Shown: positions 1 to 10,026, counted from the first letter of the stretch. The stretch is DNA of 35,421 nt from Methanobacteriaceae archaeon UBA349 (GCA_002509745.1 DAWK01000060.1:8496-43916), one strand, 5' to 3'. Numbers and translations: made by a program. Notes: a model not told the origin generated them from the sequence alone.

Positions 1-1
1 T

Positions 2-172
2 AATGATGAAATTAAATTGATTCATAATGATGAAAATACTGGTAAATTTGGACTCTGGAATGTTTGTGAGGGAGATTATATGTTAGGATTATGTTCTAAA
101 AACAAAGTTAATGAGCCAGTTTTAATAAATTATTCTGATTTGGTTTTAAATTTAAATTTTGATTCAAATTAA
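2..172 (+). CDS. C-terminal end of an unrecognised protein (5' truncated by window edge)
   Basis: An open frame runs from the window edge to a TAA at 170-172 and gives the last 56 residues of a protein. The tail contains LWNVCEGDYMLGL and ends in an Asn/Leu-rich stretch (LVLNLNFDSN). I do not recognise the family. It has two cysteines but no clear metal motif and no membrane segment. Only about 60 nt separate it from the NRPS start, and a TATA-like box lies in that gap, so it is probably a separate transcription unit. It is supported only by the open frame and its compact, protein-like composition. Confidence 0.55.
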   Translation, partial: NDEIKLIHNDENTGKFGLWNVCEGDYMLGLCSKNKVNEPVLINYSDLVLNLNFDSN

Positions 173-179
173 ATTTGGA

Positions 180-187
180 TTTATAAA
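180..187 (+). promoter_or_regulatory. TATA box of the NRPS gene
   Basis: The sequence TTTATAAA lies about 50 nt before the chosen ATG at 235. Transcription would start about 25 nt downstream, near 208-212, which leaves the ribosome binding site GAGGTGA (224-230) inside a short leader. This fits an archaeal TBP promoter and argues that the NRPS gene starts its own transcript. Confidence 0.5.
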
Positions 188-234
188 TTCCATTGGAAAA
201 AGAGAAATGGGTGACAAAGGGAAGAGGTGAAATT

Positions 235-3200
235 ATGGATTATTTTGATTTATCTAATGCACAAAAAAGGACCATAATAACTGAGATTAGTAAACCTGGC
301 AATGAAGCATATATTCTTTCATTTAGATCAAAATTCCCATTAGAAGATGAAAAATATGTAAAAAAAGCTCTAAATATTCTCATGGGGGGGAATCTTCAGT
401 TACGTATAAAAAAAGATGAAGATATGAATTTCATGCAGTATTTTGATGATGAAGTGGAGTCCTTTTCATATCAGGATATGTCAAATAAAAGTGAGGACGA
501 AATTAACAATTATGTAATATCATTTTCACAAGAATCTTTTAAAAAAATCTTTGATGTACCATTATATCAGTTTGAACTCCTAAAAACTGGAAAAGAGTTA
601 ATGGTTCTTGGTCGTATTCACCATATTATCATGGATGGAAGTTCCGTTAGTATTTTTGCCAAAAACTTAAAAGATTGCATTATTACCTTAAAAAAAGGAG
701 AAGAATACCAAGAGACCAGTATTTCCTATAAAGAATATGTAAAAAAAGAAAAAGAATACCTTTCCAGTAAAAAAGCAAAGGAAGATGAAGAGTTTTGGCT
801 TTCTAATTTAGATGGATATTCCAAGGATTGGTATTCATCTGAAGATTTAAATATTAATCGAAATTACTTTTATTTAAAACCAGAATTAACCGAAAAACTA
901 AAACAATTATCCCTGGTTGAGGGTGAAAGAATATCTCCATTTATATTAGCATTATCTGCAGTATCATTATACTTTGCTAAAAGCACATGCAGTGAAGACA
1001 TGGTTTGGAATAGTGTATACCATGGTAGGGATTTTGGAGAAGAAATACATGATATGTTGGGCATGTTTGTAAATATGATGCCTTTAAGGCTTGATTATAA
1101 TGATAAAAGGTCATTTAAAGAGGTTTTATTATATAATAAGTCTTTAGTTAAAGCTGGTCTGGCCCATGGAAAATTATCTTTTAATAGGTATGGGGCTAAA
1201 TTACAGCAAAGAGGTATTGACCCGGCCATGCTATCAATGTATTCTATTGTATCTAATTCAACAGATTCCAATGTAGAATTCTTATTTAATAATTCTAAAA
1301 GTGAATTTCCATTTCACATTCGAGTAAATTCATCATTAAATGATAAAGACGGTTTACAGCTTTTAGAGATTGAATATAATAAAGGCTGTTTTTCTGATGC
1401 ACAAATCAAGCACATGGTTGAAAATATTGAAAAGCTGCTAATTGATATTTCTGATAATCCCGATTTGGCCTGTAAGGATATTGAAATAGCAATAAGTGAA
1501 TTCTATGCTGCTGAAAAATATTTCAAAAATATGATTCAAAAAAGTGATGGTGCAACTGTTATTTCTCCAGATATTAATGGTAAAGAAGAATATGGATCTT
1601 TAAAAGAATTTAATCTTTCTATTAATAAATCAAATATAGAAAAATTTTGTAAAGACCATGAAATTAGTCCTAACCCTCTTTTTTTATCAGCCACATTATT
1701 TGCTTTAGTTAAATTTGTATTCAGCAAAGATCTTTTAGTTTCTATTATTTCTTATAATTCACAGAATAATAATAATAATAATAATAATAATCCTAATTCA
1801 AATAATAATAATAATACTCTATTTAATTCACAAAATCAGGAATTAATTCAGGAACTGCCTTTTGCGCTTAAAATGGATACAGATAAGAATGTGAAAGATT
1901 ATTTAAGTATCATAAATGATTCTTTTATCAATGTTATAAATCATGATTATTATCCTTTTACCAATATTTCTAGTGAAGACTACATCTTACCCGAATTTTT
2001 ATATGATTTTAGATCAGCTGAGCAGATTAATAATGAGAACTTCAATTTAGAGCATCATAAACTAGGTATATTCATTGAAGAGAATGATAATGAGTTTAAA
2101 ATAATTTCCCAGTATAATGATGCAATTTATTCTGAAGACCTATTGGAAACTTTCACTGAGAGCATTAAAACTCTTTTAAATAAATTAATGGGAAATCCAA
2201 AGATATTACTTAGGGATATTTCAATTTCAAAGGATGATAACAAGGAAGAGGAATTTAAAATAAAACGGGTAGAAGAACCATTATTAAATAAACTTTTTGA
2301 AAAACAGGTAGATCAAAACAAAGACAAAATTGCTTTAATTGCCGAGGATGGTGAATTTACTTATGATGAACTTAATAGAAAAGCTAATCGTATTGCCAAT
2401 GCCTTGATTAAACGTGGAGTAAATGTTGAAGACCGAATAGTATTCATGTTAAAACGTGACAGTCACCTTATATCATCTATGTTTGGGATTGTAAAATCTG
2501 GCGCTGCTTTTATCCCGGTTGATCCGGAATATCCTGAAGATAGAATAAAACAAGTTATAGAAGATAGTGATGCAAAATATATTATCAAGAACGTTACTAC
2601 CAACGAAGATTTGCATAATGCGCTGGATATAGATGAATTACTCTTAGAAACAAATGAAGAGAACCCTGATCCTGATTTAATACACGATAATTTATGCTAT
2701 ATGATTTATACCTCGGGATCTACTGGTAAGCCTAAGGGAGTGATGTTAACTCATGGGGGTATCACTAATTACGTATCTCCTGACCCTCAAAATACTCCTA
2801 TCCACGCGCTCATTACCAAAGCACATAAAATGATATCCATATCAACAGTATCATTTATTGTATTCCTGCGTGAAATTTTGGCCACAGTTACCAATGGTAT
2901 GCCCGTTGTATTTGCCAATGAAGAACAATCCATAAATCCTTTAGAACTAGTAAAGCTATTTGAAAAAACCGGGGCAGACGCATTTGGTGCAACACCAACC
3001 AGATTATTACAGTACTTAGAAATGGAAGAAATACAAAAAACCATGCCCCGATGCAAGGTGATAATTGTAGGGGGTGAAACATTCCCTCCCCAACTCTACA
3101 ACATTTTATCAAAGTATACTTACGCTGAAATCTACAATTCTTATGGCCCTACCGAAATCACAATTGCATCCCATGGAAAATTATTAACTAGTAGCGATAT

Positions 3201-6200
3201 TTCTGCGGGTGAAGCTCTCCTAAATGTCACAGATAGAATTATGGACATTGATGCTAATCCCTTAACTTACAATGCAGTAGGTGAATTATATGTGGCCGGT
3301 GCTGGAGTAGCAAGAGGTTATTGGAATAATGAAGAACTCACTGATAAGTTGTTTGTCACATATAATGGTCTTCGCCATTATAACACGGGAGATATGGCAA
3401 AAAGAGATAGTAGTGGGGAATTATATGTTTTAGGTCGAATGGATAGGCAAATTAAACTTAGAGGTTTGAGAATTGAACTGGGGGAAGTTGAAAATTCAAT
3501 AACTGAGTATGATGGGATTAAATCTGCATTTGTTCTGGTAAAAACTGTGTATGATACAGAACATTTATGTGCCTATTTCACGGAGGATAGTGAAATTGAT
3601 ATTGCTGATTTAAGGAATAATCTTTTAGATAGATTACCTAATTATATGGTTCCATCTTACTTTGTTAAAATGGATAATTTTCCCATGACACCTAATGGAA
3701 AAACAGATTTAAAGAACTTACCGGATCCAGAAGAGGATGATTATGGGCTTGATGAAATCATAGCACCGGAAACTGATTTAGAAAAAGATATATTTGCTAT
3801 GTGTTCTGAGATTTTGGATACAACTAATTTTGGTGTAATAACTGATCTATTTCAGCTAGGACTTACTTCTTTATCTGTTCTTAAGCTTGTGAGCAAAATT
3901 TCAACCAAATTCATGGTTAATGTAAATGTAACTAATATAATGCGGGCCAGAAATATACGTGAAATAGCCAATGAAGTTTCATCTGCATCTATTGTTGAAG
4001 AAAAACATTATGATAAACTAAAATTTTATCCTTTAACTCAAAACCAATTAGGAGTATATTTTGATTGTGTTAAAAATCCTGAAAAGTTAACCTATAATCT
4101 TCCTAAAATGATACGTTTTAAAGATATAGATGTTGAAAAACTAAAAAATGCTTTATTAGAGGTTGTTTCAAAACACCATTATCTTAAAACTTGTCTGGTT
4201 ATGCAAAAAGGCGAAATATTTCAGGAACGGCGCGATGATTTAAATGTTTATATTGATATTCAGGAAGGCCGAGTGAATGATGAAATTATAAAAGATTTCA
4301 TAAGGCCATTTTCATTATTTGAGGGTCCTCTATTTCGTTTTAAAATATACACCTATCTTGATGAAACCGTGCTTTTATCTGATTTCCACCATATAATTGT
4401 AGATGGTACTGGCCTAAATATACTCTTTAATGACATAGGAACTATTTATGATGGGGGAATGCCAAGTAAAGAGGATTACGATGGGTTTGATTTAAGTTTA
4501 GAAGAACAGAATATAGAAAAAAGCCAGCTGTACTCTCAGGCCCAGACTTATTTTGAAAATAAAGTAAGTGATTTTGACAATTCTACGATTATTTCTCCAG
4601 ATCTTAAAGGAAAAGAAGATGAGGGTCATTTAGGAGAAATTGGTGTATCTTTAGATAAAAATCTGGTCGAAAACTTTTGTAAAGATAATTCAATTACTCC
4701 TAATAATTTATTTTTAGCTGCAACTGTATTTACATTGAGTAAATTTGTTTATAAAAAGGATATAATGATTTCAACTATTTCTAATGGTAGAAGTAATCCT
4801 CATTTCCAGAACACGGTGGCCATGATGGTTAAAACATTGCCCCTGGCTTTAAATGTTGATACAAACAATAATGTATCAAATTTTTTTGATTATGTGGAAG
4901 ATACTTGGTTAGATGTGCTCAAATATGAAATTTATCCATTTACAAAGATTTCAGATAAATATGATATATTTCCTGAATTTTTATATGCTTATCATGGGAA
5001 AATTATTGAGGACATAAACATTAATGGCCATACTCTAGAAAGAGAAAGCTTAGAATATGAAGCTTTAAAATTCAAATTAAGTGTTAATATTATAGATACT
5101 GGTGAAAGGCTCCATATTTTATCCCAATACAATGATGCACTTTATTCTAAAGATTTAATGGATACTTTTATAAAGAGCCTAGAACTAGTGGTAAATAAAT
5201 TAATCCAAAACCCCGAGGCTTTATTAAAAAATATTTCTATAATATCTGAAGATGAAACAGAAAAAGAATTCAATGTAAAGCCCGTTCCCGAACCTTTATT
5301 AAATGTTCTTTTTGAAAAACAGGTCCAAAAAAGCAATGATAAGATAGCTTTAATTGCTGAAGATGATGATTTAACATATGATGAGCTTAATAAAAAAGCT
5401 AATCGGATCGCTAATGCTCTTATTAAAAGAGGTGTCGAAGTAGAAGACAAAATAATGTTTATATTAAAAAGGGACAGCCGTCTTATTGCTACAGTGTTAG
5501 GTATTATAAAAGCAGGGTGTGCATTTATTCCGGTGGATCCAGAATACCCGGATGATAGGGTTAAACATGTTTTAGAAGATAGTAATGCTAAATATATTAT
5601 AAGCTCAAATGGCTTTTCTGGAGCATTAGATGTGGATGAATTACTTTTAGAAGATAATGAGGAAAATCCACATCCTGTGATATCTCCAGAGAATTTATGT
5701 TATCTTATTTATACTTCTGGTTCTACAGGTAAGCCTAAAGGAGTAATGTTAACTCATTCTAATATTAGCAATTACCTATCACCCGATCCTGAGAATTGCT
5801 ATGTACACGCCTTTGTAAATAAAGCCCACAAAATGCTGTCCATAACCACAGTTTCTTTTGATGTTTTTTTACATGAAACTTTTATTACATTAATGAATGG
5901 CCGTGCCCTGGTTTTTGCTAATGATGAAGAGTCTAAAAACCCTTTAGAATTAATAAAACTATTTAAAAAAACTGGGGCAGATTCTTTTAGTGCTACACCA
6001 TCAAGAATGTCACAGTATTTAGAAGTAGATGGTATGTGTGATGTATTATCTAATTGTAAAGTGATTAGTGTTGCAGGTGAGAAATACCCCCCTCAACTCC
6101 ATAAAAAACTGGTAAATTGTACTCATGGAGAGATATATAATGTATATGGTCCCACAGAAACCACTATTTCATGTAATACTAAACATATTGTTGATGTAGA

Positions 6201-8184
6201 TAATATAACTGTTGGTAAACCATTGTTAAATGTTACAGAGGAAGTTATGGATTTAGATGGAAATCCCCTGCCTTTTGGAGTCATTGGAGAGTTATATGTT
6301 GGTGGAATGGGCGTAGCTCGCGGATATTTAAATAGAGAAGATCTTAATCAAAAACAATTCATCACCAGAAAGGGTATTCCTTATTATAAGACTGGAGATT
6401 TTGCTAGCAAAGAAAAAAATGGTGAATATAATATTTTTGGAAGACTGGATAATCAAATCAAGTTAAGAGGATTGAGAATTGAAATTGGGGAAATAGAAAG
6501 CGCCATCTCAGATTACTATGGTGTGAAATCTGTTGCAGTGGTAGTCAAAAAAGTACAATCTCAGGACCATTTATGTGCTTACTTTACCAGTGAGATGGAA
6601 ATCGATATTGATGATTTGAAAAATGAATTAAAAAAGAGACTGACCAAATATATGGTACCCACTATATTCATGCCCATACATAAAATGCCTCAAACTCCTA
6701 ATGGTAAAACTGATCTCAAAAAGCTACCAGAACCCGTTTTAAAAGAAAGAATATATGTAAAACCTGAAAATAATATTGAAAAATTCTTTGCCAAAACATT
6801 TGCTGAGATATTAGACATACCTAAAGTAGGGGCCACCGATAATTTCTTTGATTTAGGTGGAACTTCACTTCTAGTAACTAAAATTACTATTGAGGCTCTA
6901 AATCAAGGACATGAAATTAAATACGGCGATGTTTTTGCCCATCCTAGTCCCCGCGAATTATCCAGAGTTATTACCGAAGCTGAAAATTCGGTGAAAGAAC
7001 AGGAAGAATATTCATATAATATTCTTAATGAAATTTTAGAAAAAAATACCATTAATAACTTTGTGAATGGGGAAAAAGAGGAGTTAGGGAATGTTTTATT
7101 AACCGGAGCCACTGGATTTTTAGGAATACATGTTTTAAAAGAATTTATAGAAAATGAAAATGGTTCAATCTATTGCATGCTTAGAAAAGGAAGACATACC
7201 ACACCTGAAAACCGTTTAAAAACCCTATTATTCTATTACTTTAGTGAAAATTATGAGGAATTATTTGGTTCCCGAGTTAATGTCATTGAAGGAGATATTA
7301 CAAGTAAAGCGGATTTTGAAAAATCCAGAGGCCTTAATATTGATACAGTTATTAATTGCGCGGCTAATGTGAAGCATTTTGCAGCAGGAACACAGATTGA
7401 AGATATCAACATTGGTGGTGTGGTTAATGGTATTGATTTTAGTAAAAAGAAAGGATGTAAGTATATACAGATTTCAACCACTAGTGTAGCTGGAGAAAGT
7501 GTTGATAATATACCACCTTTAGACACTGAATTTGATGAAAATACTATATATGTGGGCCAATCACTAGATAATAAATATTTAAGTAGTAAATTTAAAGCTG
7601 AAAGAGTTGTATTGGAGGCTATTAATGAAGGATTATCTTGTAAGATTGTAAGGGTGGGTAATTTAATGGCCCGACAATCTGATAGTGAATTCCAGATTAA
7701 TTTTGAAACCAATGGATTCGTAAACCGTCTGAGGGCCTATGCAGCAATAGGAAAGATACCCTACTCAATTTTAGGAGGAAAGGTGGAGCTTACTCCAATA
7801 GACATGACTGCTAGAGCCATTCTATTATTAGGTAAAACTCCCCATGAATGTATTGTCTTCCATTTATACAATAATCACCAGATCTACATTGGTGATATCA
7901 TAGAGATGATGAATGAGATGGGTTTTAATATATCTGGAGCAGAAGATGAAAAATTTGAAAAAGCTTTTGCTGTGGCCCGGGAAGATGAAACTAAACAGGA
8001 TGCCATATCGGGACTGGTAACTGCAATGGGTATGGGTAAAGGTGAAGGAAGAGGTCTTGTCCAGGTGGTTAATAATTACACCATCCAAATTTTATATCGA
8101 TTAGGTTATAAATGGCCTTTAATTAGTGATGAGTATCTTATAATGTTTATAAAATATCTAAAAGAGATGAATTTCTTTGATTGA
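235..8184 (+). CDS. Two-module nonribosomal peptide synthetase with terminal thioester reductase
   Basis: This 2649-residue cytoplasmic enzyme should join two building blocks on carrier proteins and release the product reductively as an aldehyde or alcohol. Domains in order: condensation C1 (HHIIMDG at 129-135); an extra C-terminal condensation lobe (about 429-670) with no HHxxxDG; adenylation A1 (about 687-1180, [10 protein letters not shown] at 826-835); carrier 1 (LGLTSL, Ser1212); complete C2 (HHIIVDG at 1385-1391); A2 ([10 protein letters not shown] at 1827-1836); carrier 2 (LGGTSL, Ser2211); NAD(P)H reductase (GATGFLG at 2291-2297, Tyr2448/Lys2452). The start at ATG 235 is chosen because GAGGTGA sits 4 nt upstream; a TTG at 193 in frame lacks this. 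A1 has Ile875 where most A domains have the Asp that holds the substrate amino group; A2 keeps it (Asp1876). A leading C domain often means an N-acylated product. Substrates are unknown; no phosphopantetheinyl transferase is in the window. Confidence 0.95.
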   Translation: MDYFDLSNAQKRTIITEISKPGNEAYILSFRSKFPLEDEKYVKKALNILMGGNLQLRIKKDEDMNFMQYFDDEVESFSYQDMSNKSEDEINNYVISFSQESFKKIFDVPLYQFELLKTGKELMVLGRIHHIIMDGSSVSIFAKNLKDCIITLKKGEEYQETSISYKEYVKKEKEYLSSKKAKEDEEFWLSNLDGYSKDWYSSEDLNINRNYFYLKPELTEKLKQLSLVEGERISPFILALSAVSLYFAKSTCSEDMVWNSVYHGRDFGEEIHDMLGMFVNMMPLRLDYNDKRSFKEVLLYNKSLVKAGLAHGKLSFNRYGAKLQQRGIDPAMLSMYSIVSNSTDSNVEFLFNNSKSEFPFHIRVNSSLNDKDGLQLLEIEYNKGCFSDAQIKHMVENIEKLLIDISDNPDLACKDIEIAISEFYAAEKYFKNMIQKSDGATVISPDINGKEEYGSLKEFNLSINKSNIEKFCKDHEISPNPLFLSATLFALVKFVFSKDLLVSIISYNSQNNNNNNNNNPNSNNNNNTLFNSQNQELIQELPFALKMDTDKNVKDYLSIINDSFINVINHDYYPFTNISSEDYILPEFLYDFRSAEQINNENFNLEHHKLGIFIEENDNEFKIISQYNDAIYSEDLLETFTESIKTLLNKLMGNPKILLRDISISKDDNKEEEFKIKRVEEPLLNKLFEKQVDQNKDKIALIAEDGEFTYDELNRKANRIANALIKRGVNVEDRIVFMLKRDSHLISSMFGIVKSGAAFIPVDPEYPEDRIKQVIEDSDAKYIIKNVTTNEDLHNALDIDELLLETNEENPDPDLIHDNLCYMIYTSGSTGKPKGVMLTHGGITNYVSPDPQNTPIHALITKAHKMISISTVSFIVFLREILATVTNGMPVVFANEEQSINPLELVKLFEKTGADAFGATPTRLLQYLEMEEIQKTMPRCKVIIVGGETFPPQLYNILSKYTYAEIYNSYGPTEITIASHGKLLTSSDISAGEALLNVTDRIMDIDANPLTYNAVGELYVAGAGVARGYWNNEELTDKLFVTYNGLRHYNTGDMAKRDSSGELYVLGRMDRQIKLRGLRIELGEVENSITEYDGIKSAFVLVKTVYDTEHLCAYFTEDSEIDIADLRNNLLDRLPNYMVPSYFVKMDNFPMTPNGKTDLKNLPDPEEDDYGLDEIIAPETDLEKDIFAMCSEILDTTNFGVITDLFQLGLTSLSVLKLVSKISTKFMVNVNVTNIMRARNIREIANEVSSASIVEEKHYDKLKFYPLTQNQLGVYFDCVKNPEKLTYNLPKMIRFKDIDVEKLKNALLEVVSKHHYLKTCLVMQKGEIFQERRDDLNVYIDIQEGRVNDEIIKDFIRPFSLFEGPLFRFKIYTYLDETVLLSDFHHIIVDGTGLNILFNDIGTIYDGGMPSKEDYDGFDLSLEEQNIEKSQLYSQAQTYFENKVSDFDNSTIISPDLKGKEDEGHLGEIGVSLDKNLVENFCKDNSITPNNLFLAATVFTLSKFVYKKDIMISTISNGRSNPHFQNTVAMMVKTLPLALNVDTNNNVSNFFDYVEDTWLDVLKYEIYPFTKISDKYDIFPEFLYAYHGKIIEDININGHTLERESLEYEALKFKLSVNIIDTGERLHILSQYNDALYSKDLMDTFIKSLELVVNKLIQNPEALLKNISIISEDETEKEFNVKPVPEPLLNVLFEKQVQKSNDKIALIAEDDDLTYDELNKKANRIANALIKRGVEVEDKIMFILKRDSRLIATVLGIIKAGCAFIPVDPEYPDDRVKHVLEDSNAKYIISSNGFSGALDVDELLLEDNEENPHPVISPENLCYLIYTSGSTGKPKGVMLTHSNISNYLSPDPENCYVHAFVNKAHKMLSITTVSFDVFLHETFITLMNGRALVFANDEESKNPLELIKLFKKTGADSFSATPSRMSQYLEVDGMCDVLSNCKVISVAGEKYPPQLHKKLVNCTHGEIYNVYGPTETTISCNTKHIVDVDNITVGKPLLNVTEEVMDLDGNPLPFGVIGELYVGGMGVARGYLNREDLNQKQFITRKGIPYYKTGDFASKEKNGEYNIFGRLDNQIKLRGLRIEIGEIESAISDYYGVKSVAVVVKKVQSQDHLCAYFTSEMEIDIDDLKNELKKRLTKYMVPTIFMPIHKMPQTPNGKTDLKKLPEPVLKERIYVKPENNIEKFFAKTFAEILDIPKVGATDNFFDLGGTSLLVTKITIEALNQGHEIKYGDVFAHPSPRELSRVITEAENSVKEQEEYSYNILNEILEKNTINNFVNGEKEELGNVLLTGATGFLGIHVLKEFIENENGSIYCMLRKGRHTTPENRLKTLLFYYFSENYEELFGSRVNVIEGDITSKADFEKSRGLNIDTVINCAANVKHFAAGTQIEDINIGGVVNGIDFSKKKGCKYIQISTTSVAGESVDNIPPLDTEFDENTIYVGQSLDNKYLSSKFKAERVVLEAINEGLSCKIVRVGNLMARQSDSEFQINFETNGFVNRLRAYAAIGKIPYSILGGKVELTPIDMTARAILLLGKTPHECIVFHLYNNHQIYIGDIIEMMNEMGFNISGAEDEKFEKAFAVAREDETKQDAISGLVTAMGMGKGEGRGLVQVVNNYTIQILYRLGYKWPLISDEYLIMFIKYLKEMNFFD
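1519..2223 (+). other. Extra half condensation domain inside the NRPS
   Basis: NRPS residues about 429-663 match the C-terminal lobe of C2 in the same protein: YFKNMIQ versus YFENKVS, TVISPDINGKEE versus TIISPDLKGKED, and SQYNDAIYSEDL versus SQYNDALYSKDL. The N-terminal lobe with the catalytic HHxxxDG is missing. The stretch that in C2 reads SNGRSNPHFQNTVAMM is replaced here by an asparagine-rich insert. C1 already has a full C-terminal lobe of its own, so this is an additional piece. Confidence 0.8.
1765..1815 (+). repeat. In-frame AAT microsatellite encoding poly-asparagine
   Basis: Nine AAT units (1765-1791), a nine-base break and five more AAT units (1801-1815) encode NRPS residues 511-527, nearly all Asn. 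It lies in the non-catalytic half condensation domain. Changes of whole repeat units would keep the frame. Confidence 0.95.
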
Positions 8185-8193
8185 GGATTAAAC

Positions 8194-9936
8194 ATGTATG
8201 AAAGAAATTATAAATTAGTATCAGCTAAATTTAAGGAGTTTTTCTTACCCACTCTACTCATGTCCATGGCCATGAACATCAGTACCTTTATGGATACTCT
8301 AATTGTAGGTAACACCTTGGGCCCAGCTAATATTTCAGCTATGGCCCTAATTGCACCTATAATCACTTTTATTAATCTTATTTATTGGATGGTTGGTTTA
8401 GGAGGATCACTTCTTGCAGCAGTGGCTAAGGCAGAAAGGGATGAAGAAAAGAGTAATATGTATTTCACGGTTTCTCTGATATTTTTAATTGCTATTGGGG
8501 TATTATTTTCGATTATAAGCTTGCTGTTTTTAGATAATTTAGTTGCTGCTCTTACTAGTAATCCTCAGCTAGCATTTCTGGTTAAAAGATTCCTAGGAGT
8601 TTATTTGTTGGGATCCCCATTATTATTTGTATTAATGGGTATCGCTTACTTTATACGTGCCGATGGAAAACCTCGTCTATCTTTTTATGCTCTTTTAATA
8701 GCCAATGTGGTTAATTTGATACTGGACTTATTTTATATATTAGTTCTGGGAATGGATATACAAGGAGCGGCTTTAGCTACAATATCTGGTTATGCTGTGG
8801 GAACTATATTCATAATGCAGTATTTCTTCTCTAAAGAAAGAACAATGCGTTTACTATCATTAACAAAATGTAAATTATATGCCCTAGGAGATATAATAAA
8901 AATTGGTTTTCCTCCGGCTTCATTGCAGCTATTTTTAACTCTTAAACTATTTTTGATAAATATTCTAATCTCTATGGTAATTGGTAAGCCTGGTTTGACC
9001 GCCTTTGCTGTTTTTTATAATAGTTTATTTATTGTTTATATGTTTTTGATTGGAACATCACAGGCCATGTCACCTATAGTTTCCATTTACTTCCAAGAAA
9101 AGGATTATTTTGGAGTAAAATATACAATTAGTACTTCTTTTAAGATAGTTTTATTTAGTGGTGCGGTTTTTACTTTATTGTTTATGGCCTTTCCCAGTGC
9201 ATTACTTAATTTATTTGGAGTAAGTGACCCTGTGGATATGATAGTGGGGATAAATGCCATACGCATACTTTCTTTAAGTATTATAGGTACAGCAATTACA
9301 TTTTTGATGCTGTTCTATACCCAAGCCATCCAGCAAAAGGGGTTATCATTCTTTATTTCCATAACCCAAGGCCTTTTAATCCCAGTAACCAGTGCATATA
9401 TACTTGCCCCATTGATAGGTGTGGATGGTATATGGATATCATTCTTAATAGCAGAATTAGGTACTATTATCATGATTTATTTAACCACCAAAATAATCGC
9501 TAAACGTTCCCAGGGCAAGTATTCTGGATTTTTCTTATTAGGTAATCATGATGATGCTCCAGTGATGGATGTGACTATTGGTAATTCTGTAGAGGAAGTG
9601 GTGGGTTTATCTGAAAAATTGATTAATTTTGCCACTGCAAATGGGGTGGATGAGAAAATAGCTTTACGAATTGGGATGACTATGGAGGAGATGGCCATAA
9701 ACACTATAAATTACAATCAAAATAAAATTGACAATATGGATATTTTATCAAGAATTGGGGATGATGAGATAACTATTGCCTTTAAGGATTCGGGGATTGA
9801 ATTTAATCCATCAAACTTTTCCTCTGCAGAAGAACAATCATTTGAAAATATCGCTGTATTGCAGAAGATGGCAGATGATATAAGCTATGCTCGTGTTATA
9901 GGGTTAAATAGTACAGTTATTAGTATAAAAAGATGA
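8194..9936 (+). CDS. MATE-family exporter fused to a C-terminal RsbW-like GHKL domain
   Basis: The 580-residue protein has about 445 residues of hydrophobic segments typical of MATE/DinF cation-coupled exporters in the cytoplasmic membrane. The following part, about 458-580, is soluble and resembles anti-sigma kinases of the RsbW/SpoIIAB type: an N box at about 495-506 ([12 protein letters not shown]) and a G1 box at 530-538 (FKDSGIEFN). The glycine-rich G2 box seen in the free kinase downstream (GGLGIYLI) is replaced by ENIAVLQK, so ATP binding or hydrolysis may be altered. The ATG lies 9 nt after the NRPS stop, and the ribosome site GAGGAT overlaps that stop, which indicates one transcript and coupled translation. 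The likely role is export of the NRPS product; control through the fused domain is my inference. MATE proteins usually have about 450 residues, so the extension is clear. Confidence 0.9.
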   Translation: MYERNYKLVSAKFKEFFLPTLLMSMAMNISTFMDTLIVGNTLGPANISAMALIAPIITFINLIYWMVGLGGSLLAAVAKAERDEEKSNMYFTVSLIFLIAIGVLFSIISLLFLDNLVAALTSNPQLAFLVKRFLGVYLLGSPLLFVLMGIAYFIRADGKPRLSFYALLIANVVNLILDLFYILVLGMDIQGAALATISGYAVGTIFIMQYFFSKERTMRLLSLTKCKLYALGDIIKIGFPPASLQLFLTLKLFLINILISMVIGKPGLTAFAVFYNSLFIVYMFLIGTSQAMSPIVSIYFQEKDYFGVKYTISTSFKIVLFSGAVFTLLFMAFPSALLNLFGVSDPVDMIVGINAIRILSLSIIGTAITFLMLFYTQAIQQKGLSFFISITQGLLIPVTSAYILAPLIGVDGIWISFLIAELGTIIMIYLTTKIIAKRSQGKYSGFFLLGNHDDAPVMDVTIGNSVEEVVGLSEKLINFATANGVDEKIALRIGMTMEEMAINTINYNQNKIDNMDILSRIGDDEITIAFKDSGIEFNPSNFSSAEEQSFENIAVLQKMADDISYARVIGLNSTVISIKR

Positions 9937-9975
9937 AATAGAAATAATTAATAATGATAATGAGTGATGCTTAAA

Positions 9976-9984
9976 TTTTATAAT
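9976..9984 (+). promoter_or_regulatory. Possible TATA box for the STAS gene
   Basis: TTTTATAAT lies about 45 nt before the ATG at 10027 in a 90-nt gap. A start near 10007 would leave the ribosome site AGGAG (10014-10018) in the leader. The DNA is so AT-rich that chance matches are common, so the STAS and kinase genes may instead be read through from the NRPS-MATE transcript. Confidence 0.3.
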
Positions 9985-10026
9985 TTTTGAGTTAGGTTTT
10001 AAATTAAGTCTTTAGGAGTTTAAAGC

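Noticed and set aside
7251..7712. A 153-codon open frame on the - strand inside the NRPS gene, and similar long antisense frames elsewhere.
   Set aside because: They mirror strongly conserved coding sequence, have no ribosome site and show no recognisable domain; they are by-products of AT-rich codon use.
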